Of a DNA stretch of 64,000 nt, positions 32,601 to 45,540 are shown one piece after another. The translations under genes and the position numbers were made by a program. The stretch's first letter is position 1. Each line of letters starts with the position of its first letter. This DNA is from Schistocerca nitens (lineage: Eukaryota; Arthropoda; Insecta; Orthoptera; Acrididae), in NCBI RefSeq assembly GCF_023898315.1, contig NC_064614.1, forward strand, positions 379,377,348-379,441,347, in the 5' to 3' direction. The notes under the pieces are model-generated. The model was given only the letters and a program-made list of their open reading frames with translations. It was not told the DNA's origin and did not search any database.

Positions 32601-34913
32601 GAATGTCGTTATCTATGAGGAGCTATTTAACACTAACACATAGACAGGGGCAGCGCGACAAAGCCTTACTGCCTTAGTATCGATGGAATGGTGGAATAAG
32701 AATGCCGGTTGCTCGGAGTGCAAATAACGTGTTCATATCCTGATCACGGCCTATCATTCTTGCGTGAAACGTCTTGACTTGACTGAAGCCGATGGAATCT
32801 ACAAATGGTTGCTTCCAGAGCGATGGAAGCCAAGTACAACGAACTTCCATATTATTACTAATAACGAACCGAAGCCGACTAAGAATTGCAACGAAATGGG
32901 GACGGAGAGCGTCTTCACATAATACTCCAACCTCGGCCGCAGCACTGCAGTGTGCCTTCTCTGACAGGAAAGGTCTGTATAGCCAACATGATGAGATGGC
33001 AATGTAAACTGTTCTTACTGTTTGCAGCCGGGAGAACAGCTCAACCTTCTGACACTCAGGCTGGTGACCCTGTGGTGGAGCCCGTTCCCAAACGCGAGTG
33101 GGCTGTTGTCCTTATACGTTGTCATGGTTGCAGCTTGAATTTGAAAGTAACAGCATTGAACTTCTATTGATTTTCTCCACACTGTGCATTTTCTGAATAA
33201 ACTCATTGGTGAACATGAAAATTGCTCCACCCCTACCATTCCATAGTCCTCTACTCATGTGAACCATTGGTAGTCACTGTTGTCCAAGGAAAAATGATTT
33301 TAGTGTATATATTGACCGGTTAATTTCATCGACTTTTTAATTAATTCATTTGTAGGCACATGCCCACTATCACTGAACTAGTCATTACTTAATAAATACG
33401 AATCTGTGATTGGAAACGCGATTTTAATTTAATTCAACTCTCTTTCTTTGCAAGGGGACTCGAGTGGACAGGTGCTAACACTTCTCCACATACTCTGTAA
33501 GTTCAGAATGGTCTCTGCATACCATGTCACAGGTCCCTTAAAGAGATGATGTGAACAATTTTAAGGTGTAACCAATCAAAAGACCTAATCTTTGAAGGCA
33601 ATGATGATGATGTTGGTGATGATGATGATGTTACTTGAAGTTTTCCCAGCAGATAGAATATTTCATCATCGTTCAGGCGTGCATCCGGGAAACTATTATT
33701 TCTTATTGCGATATTTTGGTTGATAACCTTACAGCTGCCTTCAATATTAGTCTCTAGCAGAACTTAAACCACTTGACAGAATACTGTATCAGTGTTATCA
33801 CTCAAGTACGAATGTTAACTCCCGCTACTGTATCAGGTGGTTTAATTTCTACCAGCTACTAACCTTAAAGATTGCTGTAAGTTTACCAGCCAAAATATCG
33901 GAATAAAAAATATTTTCCTGGGTTCTCACCTGTTCTCTGTCGAGCTGTCTGTCAGAGTTCGTACCCACTAATTTCGACTATTTCCCCATCTGAATACATG
34001 GCGATTTTTGTCCTGACCTCAAAATCCTGAGCTCCATTATGTGCTAATAGTAGAGCAATCTACTTCCAGGATCAAGTAGGCACATCAGTCATTCATCGGG
34101 CTCTCACTGATGGAGGCGAGGGAAGGCCTGCAGGAAGGAATCGTCGGCAACCCCGGATTGCTGCACCCCTTTCTCGGAAATAGATCAGTCAGAATATTTC
34201 TAAGCCAACAAATATTCTATGCGTTATGAAAGAACAAACAGGCGTGATAGGAATACATCATAACAAAAACACATTATTCAAATGAGTTGACGTAATGGCA
34301 CAAATCATTTGCTACTTTGATGTCTGTCAGTAAAGTGCTGGAAACTGTACAGTTTTCACTATGGATTATGGGAACAAGTATGAAATACACCAGCCACAAA
34401 TAGTTAAAAACCATCATTCATGTATGCAATGTTGTTAACAAATTAGAAATAGTTACCAAAGGTGAGTTTTACTTCAACTAATATTCCACAAAACTTCAAA
34501 ATGCGAAATAAAATAAACGGCCACTTTATGCTGCCAACAAGCAGCGTACCACACAGCTACCACCCTGTTGCTTGTCGTCACTAATAGCACAACGGTCAGG
34601 CCCACACACAAACATGTTTCACAGAAATGTCGTAGCACCCCAGTATTTTAATATCCATCAAAATGAAACAGCTAATCACATCCCAGTGAACGAATTAGAA
34701 CTATTAAAATAAAACGGCCACCTCCCATCTTGAACTCTCATACATCAATGAGCACAGTTTGATCATTGTACTACACTTGGTGCATGGCACAAAGGAAGCT
34801 AAAATTAAATATTTCGACACCTAAAATGCTGTACTATTTATTAAAATATATGTGACACTGATGCTGATCTAGCTTACTGGTTACTCTGCACTTATCAATG
34901 AGCATAGTTCTAT
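32601..34913. other. unassigned sequence
   Basis: 2.3 kb with no gene recognised. A GATGAT microsatellite lies at about 33600-33632. Short frames (32792-33170 and complements) have no recognisable domain. Confidence 0.5.
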
Positions 34914-35717
34914 TGAATCTAACTCTTTAATTATTTTTATTAAACACTGACCTACAGAATTTTCCCTGACAAAGACAACTCAAAATTAACCTATTCATTT
35001 ATTATCCACAATATACAAGCCCAAATCAATCTCACTGCTATACATTGACAACATGACTTCCAAAAATGAAAGCAAAAGAACGGCCCTGAATTGCGAGAAA
35101 TCCTAACAATAATACAAATCCAAAAAATATGAAATTAAAGAAATATGAAACTACCTCCATCTCTGTTAATTGCTTAAACTCATTTCAATCACGAATCCCA
35201 ACAGTGAAAACCCCATTCTTTTTCATAAGTCACTTCCCTCACAGAAAATCTTCGTAACACGAACTACAGCAATTACAGCAAGTAGCAACTACAGCCAGCT
35301 AAATAAAAAGATTCTAACTACTATAGACTCTAACTACTAGAAGGCATATGATTAGCGAAAGAAAGATTTTGTTGAAGAGCAAGCAATGTACTTAGAAAAT
35401 TTTACCTCATTCATGTGACATCCAGATCCAAAAATTATATAATTGGCAATAATTCCACTGGCAAAACATTACCAACAAAATATCCACCATTAAACATTTT
35501 ATTGCGTATTTTCTTATAAAAACATCATTTCATCTCACTTTACAAGGCATCTACCAACACAGAGTCTCCACTAAGAATATCATGTCCATACACTTCCCTG
35601 TCCACTGGCTAACTGCTAGTCCGTCCAACCACAGAATCTCTTGCCTAGGGCGCAGAGAACTGTCGGTGACATTAACACAATCTATAGCGCTGCCAACATA
35701 CAAACAGGCTCCTAACA
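34914..35717 (-). repeat. 3' LTR of E4 (about 804 bp)
   Basis: Element-orientation start TGTTAGGAGCCTGTTTG (at 35717) and end ...GTTAGATTCA (at 34914), hence TG...CA. It aligns loosely with the 555-bp LTR of E3 (shared AGAACGGCCCTG/AGAATGGCCCTG, CAGCCAGCTAA/TGCCAGCTAA). The left boundary rests on that alignment. Confidence 0.6.
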
Positions 35718-36056
35718 TAGCCCTCCTGCTCCCCTCAAAAAAATTTTACAAGCTGTTTTGGGCAGTGGTGAAGACTAAGTTGTAAAAATTTTTATATTAA
35801 AAATATGAAATAGTGCAGATTCACACATAGGTTGAGTAATACGCTGTTGATCAATAAAGTAACACAGTCACTAAAGACAGTCCTAATAATTCATCAAAAG
35901 AGAAGTCTACGTCTGTTTTATGCACATGCATATGAAAATGCATAAGTAAGCAGTACACAACCATGCAGTCTTGAAAAAGTAGTGTTGTCCTCCCAGCGGA
36001 AACACAGTGCTGACTCTTGACATGAAGTTTTGAAAGGGTATCGTAATATTGGTAAT

Positions 36057-36302
36057 GGTCCACAACAGAGAAGACCCACAGCACTATCAGTCGAAGTCTT
36101 GAAGAATTTTGGTAGAACTGGTGGGTCACCACAGAGCAGACCCACTGTAGTATCAATCGAAGTCTTAAAGAATATTGGTAGTATTGGTGGATCACCACAG
36201 AGCAGACCCACTGTAGTATCAATCGAAGTCTTGAAGAATATTGGTAGTATTGGTAGGTCACCACAGAGCAGACCCATCATAGTCTTAGTAAAGATTACGG
36301 CA
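36057..36302 (-). repeat. 66-bp tandem repeats in E4
   Basis: Four units containing CACAGAGCAGACCCACTGTA and AATCGAAGTCTTGAAGAAT recur every 66 bp. E3 has the equivalent region (51830-51960) with fewer units. Confidence 0.85.
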
Positions 36303-36315
36303 GTAGTGGGCCACT

Positions 36316-37508
36316 AAAAGTTCTGTAATATACACAACTATATTTTACTCAGAATAATTTTCACGACAGAATTGTTTGTGGAATTTGATCGAACACTATC
36401 GTGTTATCAATCAAAAGGACTTTATCGACACTAAAAAATAATAATAAATAATTATTATTTGTGTAATAATATCTCAGACAATGTTCATAGAAAATAGACA
36501 ATGTAAATCATCTTTGGTTTTCTGTGATAATTGTAGATCAATGACGCTTCTTCTTCGAGCCATTGAACTAACTGGACGCAATTGATGTAACACTGGGGTC
36601 TGTAAGAAACTGTAATGTGTTGTTAATTAATATTTGCAAAGTAGAGTTACTTTGGATGTGAAATGATTTTTATTTATTTCAAAGTTTAATCCGTTGTAAT
36701 TCTCATCATATATAAGTGTTAATTTTTCCGCTCAGCTACTACGGAGAGCAGCCATTAGCGTTAGTGATTTACAGCGCAGTGTATTAGTAAATGGTAGAAA
36801 AGTAATAAGCAATTTTCATTGAGAATATTTTCAAATGTTAATGCATAATGAGGCTAAAGCAAAGTGATTTAATACATATTATTTGTTTGTGATAAAATAG
36901 GATCTGAAGCGACAATCGATAAGTGATTGTCTCGTGTCAGCCGCAATCTTAGTAAAATATTGCAGCGGCAGTTTTCAATAGAAATTTTATCAAACACAAA
37001 TGTTGTTGGTTATAAATAATTACTATAATAAATGTCGATTGGTGGCCCAGAACCTACTTTGAAAAGATAAATTCAACTTAGATTGAATCTTTAAATACAG
37101 TGCAGACATCACGTTACGTTATACAAATTCTTATCTGCTGACGTATGAAGCCTGATTATTTTGCACTACTTTCATGAAATATTGTAACAGGAAAAATACG
37201 TCAGTGTTGTGCACGTGTAGTATTCTGTGACAAACTGTTTATTTTGCTAAAGAGAGGTGCTTCCACCTCATATAACAGTTGTATTAAATTTGATAAACGA
37301 TCTGCAATTTAGTGCCATTTACACTACTTTACAGACAACATTGCTACACAAATCTCAGGTGGAAATTTCTTTAGCAAAGTGGCGGTTATTAGCCGGGAAA
37401 AGCAATGTTGAGGTCAAACGACTTGTTACGTTGATAATAGGTAACTGGTTTTATCGGTGATCTTGCTGAAATAGCACAACGCACAATCAAGCCACGAATA
37501 CTGCGCAC
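36316..37508. mobile_element. 1.19 kb unclassified insertion in E4
   Basis: Sequence absent from E3, flanked by the 6-bp direct repeat GCCACT (36310-36315 and 37509-37514). AT-rich, no transposase, no terminal inverted repeats or LTRs that I can see. It may be a non-autonomous element of unknown type. Confidence 0.5.
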
Positions 37509-38094
37509 GCCACTGTGCGGACCCACTGTAGTCCTTGTAGAGATGGCCAGCAGCCACCCACTGCAACTAAGTGGGTGCACAATCACAACTGAAGAGTCTT
37601 GACGATAATATAGCAAGTCCATGAGCATCCACTGTGTAGCCAGTATTGATTCATATTGCAAGTCCCGGAACCACCACTTGTGCACTCACTTTTTTTGCCA
37701 TGTCCTTACAACCAGCAATGCTGTCAACCAGTCCCTTGCTGAATTATCGACACACGTGCAAGCACTAACAAAGTCATATAATCTCTAAGATTTGACACAT
37801 ATAGTATGACCAACAGAGAAACGTGTACAGTAAAAACAATCCCTGCTATTTACCTAACTTGGAGAACTGGTGTCCATACAATTACAATTTTATAGCATAA
37901 GAATACAATTACAAATGTAAAGAAAACATCAATATAGTAAAGAACATAACAAAACAAATAACATTTGTAGTAATACAGGCTTTAAAAAAGAATAGAAAGA
38001 AGCATATACACGTGTATTACAGGAATTATGACGTAAGTAAATAAATGAGAAATGAGAATATCAGCAGAAACATGAACTAGACAGGTGTTGTTGA

Positions 38095-38918
38095 TATACC
38101 TCGATGGGGACAGCGGTATATTTCAATTCTGGGCCATCAATGTCAGCGTGCAAACCATTAAGCGAAATATCATTTATATGGGCTTTCGGAGCCGAAGACC
38201 CACTCGTGTATCCTTGATGACTGCACTACACAAAGCTTTACGCCTCGCCTGGGCCCGTCAACACCGACATTGGACTGTTGATGACTGGAAACATGTTGCC
38301 TGGTCGGACGAGTCTCGTTTCAATTTGTATCGAGCGGATGGACATGTACGCTTATGGAGACAACCTCATGAACCCATGGATCCTTCATGTCAGCAGGGGA
38401 CTGTTCAAGTTGGTGGAAGCTTTGTAATGGTGTGGGGCGTGTGAAGTTGGAGTGATATAGGAACCCTGATACGTCTAGGTACGCCTCTGACAGGCGACAA
38501 GTGCGTAAGTATCCTGTCTAATCACCTGCATCCATTCATGTCCATTGTGCATTCCGACAGACTTGTGGAATTCCAGAAGGACAATGCGACACCCCACAGA
38601 TCCAGAATTGCTACAGAGTGGCTCCAGGAACACTCTTCTGAGTTTAAACACTTCCGCTGGCCACCAACCTCCCCAGACATGAACATTACTGAGCATATTT
38701 GGGATGTCTTGCAACGTGCTTTTCAGAAGAGATCTCCACCGCCGAGAACTCCTGCGGATTTATAGACAGCACTGCAGGATCCATAGCGTCATTCCCGTCC
38801 ATCACCACTACTTCAGACATTAATCGAGTCCTTGCCACGTCGTGTTGCGCACTTCTGCGTGTTCACGGGGCCCTACACGAAATGAGGTAGGTGTACCAGT
38901 TTGTTTGGCTCTTCAGTG
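38095..38918 (+). mobile_element. 5'-truncated Tc1-like transposon
   Basis: The right end ...TTTGGCTCTTCAGTG is followed by TA (38919-38920), a Tc1-type terminus. The left terminal repeat and DNA-binding domain are missing. It contains the transposase remnant 38100-38890. Confidence 0.75.
38100..38890 (+). pseudogene. Tc1-like transposase remnant (catalytic domain)
   Basis: Frames 38085-38444 and 38538-38765 give DDWKHVAWSDESRFNLYRAD (first Asp), GGSFVMVWGV, VEFQKDNATPHRSR (second Asp) and PDMNITEHIWDVLQRAF (Glu). The spacing between the second Asp and Glu is 36 residues. A TGA after VWGV (about 38443), a frameshift before the second Asp, and a TAG at 38762-38764 break it. The HTH region is absent. 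It forms a third Tc1 family in the window. Confidence 0.87.
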
Positions 38919-39055
38919 TATATTTATCATTCTCCGACGGAAGTCTATCGGTATTTGACTTGGGCATAAAAGTAAAGAATAAGAACACAACGATCCTTTT
39001 CGGACGCGATTGGTAGTAACGGCGTCTAGTTCACGTTTTCCCATTTACCGCACGC

Positions 39056-39832
39056 ATGTCGGAAAGATACGAATGTCATACTAACCATTTGCCTACATGC
39101 CGAACCAGACGTCGTCAGTGCGACTGGATTCAGGTCGTACTTGCAAACAGAACTCAAGACGTCGCCCTTAATGGTTCAGATATAAACTTAATTTTCGGAT
39201 TACCTCAAGGAACTGTGATAGGATTGTTAGCCTTTACACAGCATATTTATCACCTAGTGAAAAGTGTCGGAAACTATATGAGACTGTTCGTAGATGATGT
39301 GGTAGTCTATAAGAAAGTAGGAAGGCCAGAAGACATTATAAACGTGTAGAGGGTTGATGAATGGTTCAGGCTCTAGCAGTTGACCCTGAACATCAATAAA
39401 CGTAACATATTGAGCACAAATCCTTTACTGTACAACCACACTAGTGATAACAAACCGCTGGAAGCAGTATCTACCGTAAAAGATCAGGCAAGATTAGTCG
39501 GAGTGAGAGCGTTACAGTGATGCTCCACAAAACCAGTGGCGGACGTTACAAGAGAGTCGTTGTGCACCACAGGGAGGTTTACTTTTGAAATTTCTAGATA
39601 ACACTTTCCGGGATGAATCAAACCACATTTTACTTTCCCCATATATGTCTCGCATAATGACCACGAGGGGAACATTCGAGAAATTAGAGCCAATTCAGAG
39701 GCTTATGAACAATTATTCTTCCCACGCTCCATTCGCGAATGGAACAGGATAGTATGGATCAGTGTTAACAGAAGTACCCTGCGCTATGCACCGTTAAGTG
39801 GCTTGTCGAGTATGACGTAGATGTAGATGATT
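39056..39832 (+). pseudogene. CR1-like LINE, 5'-truncated, RT C-terminal part
   Basis: The frame 39100-39349 reads LANRTQDVALNGSDINLIFG, LPQGTVIG and MRLFVDDVVVYKK, i.e. the RT palm with active site FVDD. Downstream frames are shifted. The copy ends in GACGTAGATGTAGATG (39814-39830), the same type of GATGTA 3' terminus as the LINE at 41055-43712. The frame stops at 39347, so it is dead. Confidence 0.8.
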
Positions 39833-41054
39833 CAATATTATAATCTGTATAGCACATGAGTAACACATAGCAACAGTAATCAGATAGTAATAATAATAAT
39901 AATAATAATATATTAATGGATATACTGTATAGAATTCCAGAAATGTCAGTCTTATTAACATAATGTTAAGGAATTTCCTCAATACGTTCTTGTCGAATGC
40001 GAATAATGACATACAACACAAGTGAATTGCACCAGCAGTTCACATGGAATCAGTATACAGATGAAGGTGACTTGTGTAATGTGGCTTTTTTGATGATGTT
40101 ATTGGATGTGGTAATTTTTGTAAAGGAAAATGATATTTTTGATGAATTGTGGTCAGTGAAAGTGTCTGCGATGGCAGCACTGTGGAATCGTAGAATCTAT
40201 AACAGCCAGTAGTGGATATCTGTGATGTGCAGCATGTTGGTTTTTAGTTGAGTGTACAGTGTCATGCATGGACGTACTTTTAGAACTACGTGAATTGCAG
40301 ATTTATTACGAGGAGGAATGATGCCTCAGAACACTGGTTGGATAGCATACTCACATAAAAAGGTTTTCAACTAAAGAACAAGGTATTATTTGAAGAGATA
40401 GAAAGTTTATTTTTGTTTATGTAGACTTGTATTGTTGATCCACTTCACCCTCATCGCAGTCAAGTTTTTGATAATTATTCTGTTTATTGATTTTCTGAGT
40501 TAATTTGGATTAAATGAATTTTCATATTAGAGTTTATAATTGTTTTCTTTGGTAAGTTCCTTCCTAACTTAATGTTAAGTCATGTGTTTCATTTGCATTC
40601 TGTGTCAAGATAATGATCCAATTTCATTGGACCAAAAGTAGATTGTTCTTAGCAATATTTTTTTTAGCTGTTGCGGAGTCTTTCTGTGTTGCTGTTTCTG
40701 CCAGTACTTCATTTTGCAGGTGGTATTCATAATACGTGATTGTTTCGTAACCATTGAGGAATATAGGTTCTGTCTGATTCTTTATTTCTGTCATTGCAGA
40801 AACTTTTGGCTGTTTCAGGTTATATTCTTATACAGGTGGATATTACAGTTTTTTTAAACAGTTACATGTTTTTTCAAGCAGTTCGTCCTGAACAAGTCAA
40901 CTGAGCGTGAAATTATTGGTTTGCTTATTTATTTGATTATGAATGAGATCGGTTTTCACACGCGCAGGATTCTTTTCAGTTTCATGTGAGTGACGTGGCT
41001 TTGAGCTTAGTAGCACATTTAGGTTGTCAGTTTACATTCACAGATTTGTATTTA
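39833..41054. other. unassigned sequence
   Basis: No gene recognised. (TAA)n at 39886-39910. The short frame 39997-40212 has no known motif. Confidence 0.5.
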
Positions 41055-43712
41055 CGATAAAACATCTACATCTACATCTACATCCATACTCCGCAAGCCA
41101 CCTGACGGTGTGTGGCGGAGGGTACCCTGAGTACCTCTATCGGTTCTCCCTTCTATTCCAGTCTCGTATTGTTCGCGGAAAGAAGGATTGTCGGTATGCT
41201 TCTGAGTGGGCTCTAATCTCTCTGATTTTATCCTCATGGTCTCTTCGCGAGATATACGTAGGAGGAAGCAATATACTGCTTGACTCTTCGGTGAAGGTAT
41301 GTTCTCGAAACTTTGACAAAAGCCCGTACCAAACTACTGAGCGTCTCTCCTGCAGAGTCTTCCACTGGAGTTTATCTATCATCTTCGTAACGCTTTCGCG
41401 ATTACTAAATGATCCTGTAAAGAAGCGCGCTGCTCTCCGTTGGATCTTCTCTGTCTCTTCTATCAACCCTATCTGGTACGGATCCCACACTGCTGAACAG
41501 TATTCAAGCAGTGGGCGAACAAGCGTACTGTAACCTACTTCCTTTGTTTTCGGATTGCATTTCCTTAGGATTCTTCCAATGAATCTCAGTCTGGCATCTG
41601 CTTTACCGACGATCAACTTTATATGATCATTCCATTTTAAATCACTCCTAATGCGTACTCCCAGATAATTTATGGAATTAACTGCTTCCATGTGCTGACG
41701 TGCTAAATGATAAGAGATCTATCTTTCTATGTATTCGCAGCACATTACACTTGTCTACATTGAGATTCAATTGCCATTCCCTGCACCATGCGTCAATTCG
41801 CTGCAGATCCTCCTTCATTTCAGTACAATTTTCCATTGTTACAACCTCTCGATACACCACAGCAGTGAACTTCCGATGTCATCCACCAGGTCATTAATGT
41901 ATATTGTGAATAGCAACGGTCCTATGACACTCCCCTGCGGCACACCTGAAATCACTCTTACTTCGGAAGACTTCTCTCCATTGAGAATGACATGCTGCGT
42001 TCTGGTATCTAGGAACTCCTCAATCCAACCACACAATTGGTCTGATAGTCCATATGCTCTTACTTTGTTCATTAAACGACTGTGGGGAACTGTATCGAAC
42101 GCCTTGCGGAAGTCAAGAAACACGGCATCTACCTGTGAACCCGTGTCTATGGCCCTCTGAGTCCCGTGGACGAATAGCGCAAGTTGGGTTTCACACGACC
42201 GTCTTTTTCGAAACCCATGCTGATTCCTACAGAGTAGATTTCTAGTCTCCAGAAAAGTCATTATACTCGAACATAATACGTGTTCCAAAATTCTGCAACT
42301 GATCGACGTTAGAGATATAGGTCTATAGTTCTGCACATCTGTTCGACGTCCCTTCTTGAAAACGGGGATGACCTGTGCCCTTTTCCAATCCTTTCGAACG
42401 CTACGCTCTTCTAGAGACCTATGGTACACCGCTGCAAGAAGGGGGGCAAGTTCCTTCGCGTACTCTGTGTAAAATCGAACTGGTATCCCATCAGGTCCAG
42501 CGGTCTTTCCTCTTTTGAGCGATTTTAATTGTTTCTCTATCCCTCTGTCGTCTATTTCGATATCTACCATTTTGTCATCTGTGCGACAATCTAGAGAAGG
42601 AACTACAGTGCAGTCTTCCTCTGTGAAACAGGTTTGGAAAAAGACATTTAGTATTTCGGCCTTTAGTCTGTCATCTTCTGTTTCAGTACCATTTTGGTCA
42701 CAGAGTGTCTGGACATTTTGTTTTGATCCACCTATCGCTTTGACATAAGACCAAAATTTCTTAGGATTTTCTGCCAAGTCAGTACGTAGAACTTTACTTT
42801 AGAATTCATTGAACGCCTCTCGCATAGCCCTCCTCACACTATATTTCGCTTCGCGTAATTTTTGTTTGTCTGCAAGGCTTTGGCTATGTTTATGTTTGCT
42901 GTGAAGTTCCCTTTGCTTCCGCAGCAGTGTTTGAACTCGGTTGTTGTACCACGGTGGCTCTTTTCCATCTCTTACGATCTTGCTTGGCACATACTCATCT
43001 AACGCATATTGTACGATGGTTTTGAACTTTGTCCACTGATCCTCAACACTATCTGTACTTGAGACAAAACTTTTGTGTTGAGCCGTCAGGTACTCTGTAA
43101 ATTGCTTTTTGTCACTTTTGCTAAACAGAAAAATCTTCCTACCTTTTTTTAATATTTCTATTTACGGCTGAAATCATCGATGCCGTAACCGCTTTATGAT
43201 CGCTGATTCCCTATTCTGCGTTAACTGTTTCAAATAGTTCGGGTCTGTTTGTCACCAGAAGGTCTAATATGTTATCGCCACGAGTCGGTTCTCTGTTTAA
43301 CTGCTCAAGGTAGTTTCCAGATAAAGCACTTAAAAAAATTTCGCTGGATTCTTTGTCCCTGCCACCCGTTATGAACGTTTGAGTCTCTCAGTCTATATCC
43401 GGCAAATTAAAATCTCCACCCAGAACTATAACATGGTGGGGAAATCTACTCGAAATATTTTCCAAATTATCCTTCAGGTGCTCAGCCACAACAGTTGCTG
43501 AGCCAGGGGGTCTATAGAGACATCCAATTACTATGTCTGAGCCTGCTTTAACCGTGAACTTCACCCAAATCATTTCACATTTCGGATCTCCGTCAATTTC
43601 CTTCGATACTATTGCACTTCTTATCGCTATAAACACGCCTCCCCCTTCACTGTCCAGCCTGTCTCTGCGGTATACATTCCAATCTGAGTTTAGGATTTCA
43701 TTACTGTTTACG
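41055..43712 (-). pseudogene. CR1-like LINE, 5'-truncated, endonuclease to 3' end
   Basis: On the minus strand: AP endonuclease tail (43712-43388: WNVYRRDRLDSEGGGVF, CLYRPPGSA, GGDFNLPDID); a linker (42990-42799); RT (42777-41839: GKTAGPDGIPVRF, NYRPISLTSISCRILE, HGFRKRRSCETQL, FLDFRKAFDTVPHSRL, SGVPQGSVIGPLLF); and the thumb/C-terminal domain (41691-41137: NYLGVRI, YCSAVWDPYQ). The FADD active-site box expected after DDIGSSL is missing: the sequence jumps to CTGTGGTGTATCGAG at about 41852-41866. TGA replaces the Trp codon after DID, and further frameshifts occur. The 3' end is a GATGTA repeat (41055-41085). The clade is judged from the RT motifs; Jockey-group is the alternative. Confidence 0.88.
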
Positions 43713-43739
43713 TACACGTACAAGTAAAAACTACTCACT

Positions 43740-45379
43740 TACACTGGTTAGAGTGAAAGAGAGAAATAATAAGGTAAAGTTAATAGATTGACTGGAAAGA
43801 AGAGAACAAATAGAAAGGGATGAGAAAGGCATAGGTATTTTGCAGAGTGACAGAGATGCTGGCTCCTTGTTGGACGGAGAGAAAACAGCTGGGATATGCC
43901 GAGAGGGGAGCGACGCCGATGCTAAAAGATAAAACTTTAATCTCCTCTTGAAAGCAGAGTTGTTTTGGAGAAGATGCTGGTTTATTTCACAGTCATAGGA
44001 TTAATACTGAGAAGGAGATGCAGAAAGTTTTAGCATTCCAATCTGCTGCTGCAGTTAGGAAATAATTATGTGTATTTTCGGGAAATTATTGAGGACGTCG
44101 GTGACAATGAAACCGATGAAAGAAAGAGAGCTAGTGAGAAACACGCCGCCTATCCTGTCGCATCAAGGCTGAACATAGATATTGAACTACATCACAGTAG
44201 TAAAGATATGGCAGGACTAAAGAATGGAGTAATTTTTGTTTAATATGAGGTGGAAATATTTTTCTGAATTTTTACTCCTAAAACCCTACGTTTGTTAATA
44301 AATTCTGTAAATGTGCAGAAATTAATAGTTCGCGGTAGCATAGCACATGCATTTAATCTTAAAATGAAGAAATAAAGAGCTGAAAAAATAATCCATGGCC
44401 TTTACTTTACTTTACTTAACGTCATAATGTAAAGAACAGAATTTCTACAGTATAGAGAGACTCGTGCTTTAGACAATGAAAATTAAAGTACAAGTTTTAA
44501 ATTAAACTCAATAAATTCCAATTACTTCATAACAAAGTAGCCGGAGGTAAGTGAAGAAATGCATTGAGGTCGACTAAGAAAAGATGTGAGTGACGTAAGG
44601 CGCCAGCATTAATCTGAAAAGGAGATAAAAGGTGATCCAAAAGCTCGTTGATACTTTCCTTCGGTAAGACTGAATAGTATTCCATAGCTCAAAAAGGCAG
44701 GAGAAGAATACTAATGACGTATTTTAGAGTTGAGAAAGAGACCTTCTCTAACGAGAATAGCAAAGGACTTCATAAATGAATCAAGCTACCGTGTTGTAAA
44801 GGAAGCATTATGTTGTGAATAATTAAGCGTCCGAAGTACAAATCTAAGGTAGCCAGGCCGACGGAGCAATTCTTTGCATTTCTAAGAAGCGCTGTGTGAA
44901 CTACAAATTGAGGAGCTCTACATAAAAGCTTACTAAACAACAAAAACTAGGATTTGATGAAAAGGCGACACTGACTTCGTGACTTTACTCTGCGCTTCTT
45001 CAGCACGTAGTTCTAGCGTCGCCTCACAAAAAGTTGTTGAAACTACTCGTGGGCGGAGAAAATGACTCTCTAACTTTGCTTGAAAGCATTTCCGCTCGGA
45101 ATTAAAGCATTTTGACGTTGAACTCAAATAAAAACGAGAAGGAGACATCCAATTGCAATTACTGAGAACCTAAATAGATTATTTAATCGCTGATAGAAAC
45201 AATATGATGATTGAGACGTATGCAGCCTCTCAACGCGTCAATAAATAATCTTCTTGTATAACTTATCGACCACATTAAAAAAAAATAGCTATGAAGTAAT
45301 CACATGAAGACGCCCTCAGGAAATTCAATCATATAAGACTTCCGTAACGTGTGACTTGTGCACGCGCTTTAGCTCGCCA
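43740..45379. other. unassigned sequence
   Basis: No gene recognised in 1.6 kb. The frame 44933-45148 (minus) has no known motif. Confidence 0.5.
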
Positions 45380-45540
45380 CTTCCGGGATTGGGGAGGCAC
45401 GCCGGAACGGACGGGGTTTTTTGGGCAGTTACCCACAACTGAGTAGGTGAATGCCGGGCTGGTACCCCGTCCCACCTCAGAATATGCCGTAATGATTAAT
45501 GATACTTAGTCATGTACTGAGACGTTTGAAGCATGTAGGA
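45380..45540 (+). mobile_element. SINE-like repeat fragment
   Basis: GGGATTGGGGAGGCACGCC ... GGGTTTTTTGGGCAGTTACC ... GAATGCCGGGCTGGTACCCC resembles a family of short orthopteran repeats known to me by eye. Boundaries and target duplication not determined. Confidence 0.5.

Larger units (their letters stand above)
34914..38075 (-). mobile_element. 3' half of a Gypsy-type LTR element (E4), related to E3
   Basis: A 3' LTR (34914-35717) is followed rightwards by sequence matching E3's 3' region at 51487-52460: TAGCCC...GCTCCCC next to the LTR, AGACAGTCCTAAT, GCAGTCTTGAA, GCAGACCCACTGTAGTCCTT, TTGCTGAATTATC and more. Similarity stops at about 38075. No gag or second LTR remains. It is interrupted by a 1.19 kb insertion. 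Confidence 0.75.

Noticed and set aside
36030-36317. 95-residue frame and the overlapping minus-strand frames
   Set aside because: Created by the 66-bp tandem repeats of E4, a multiple of three.
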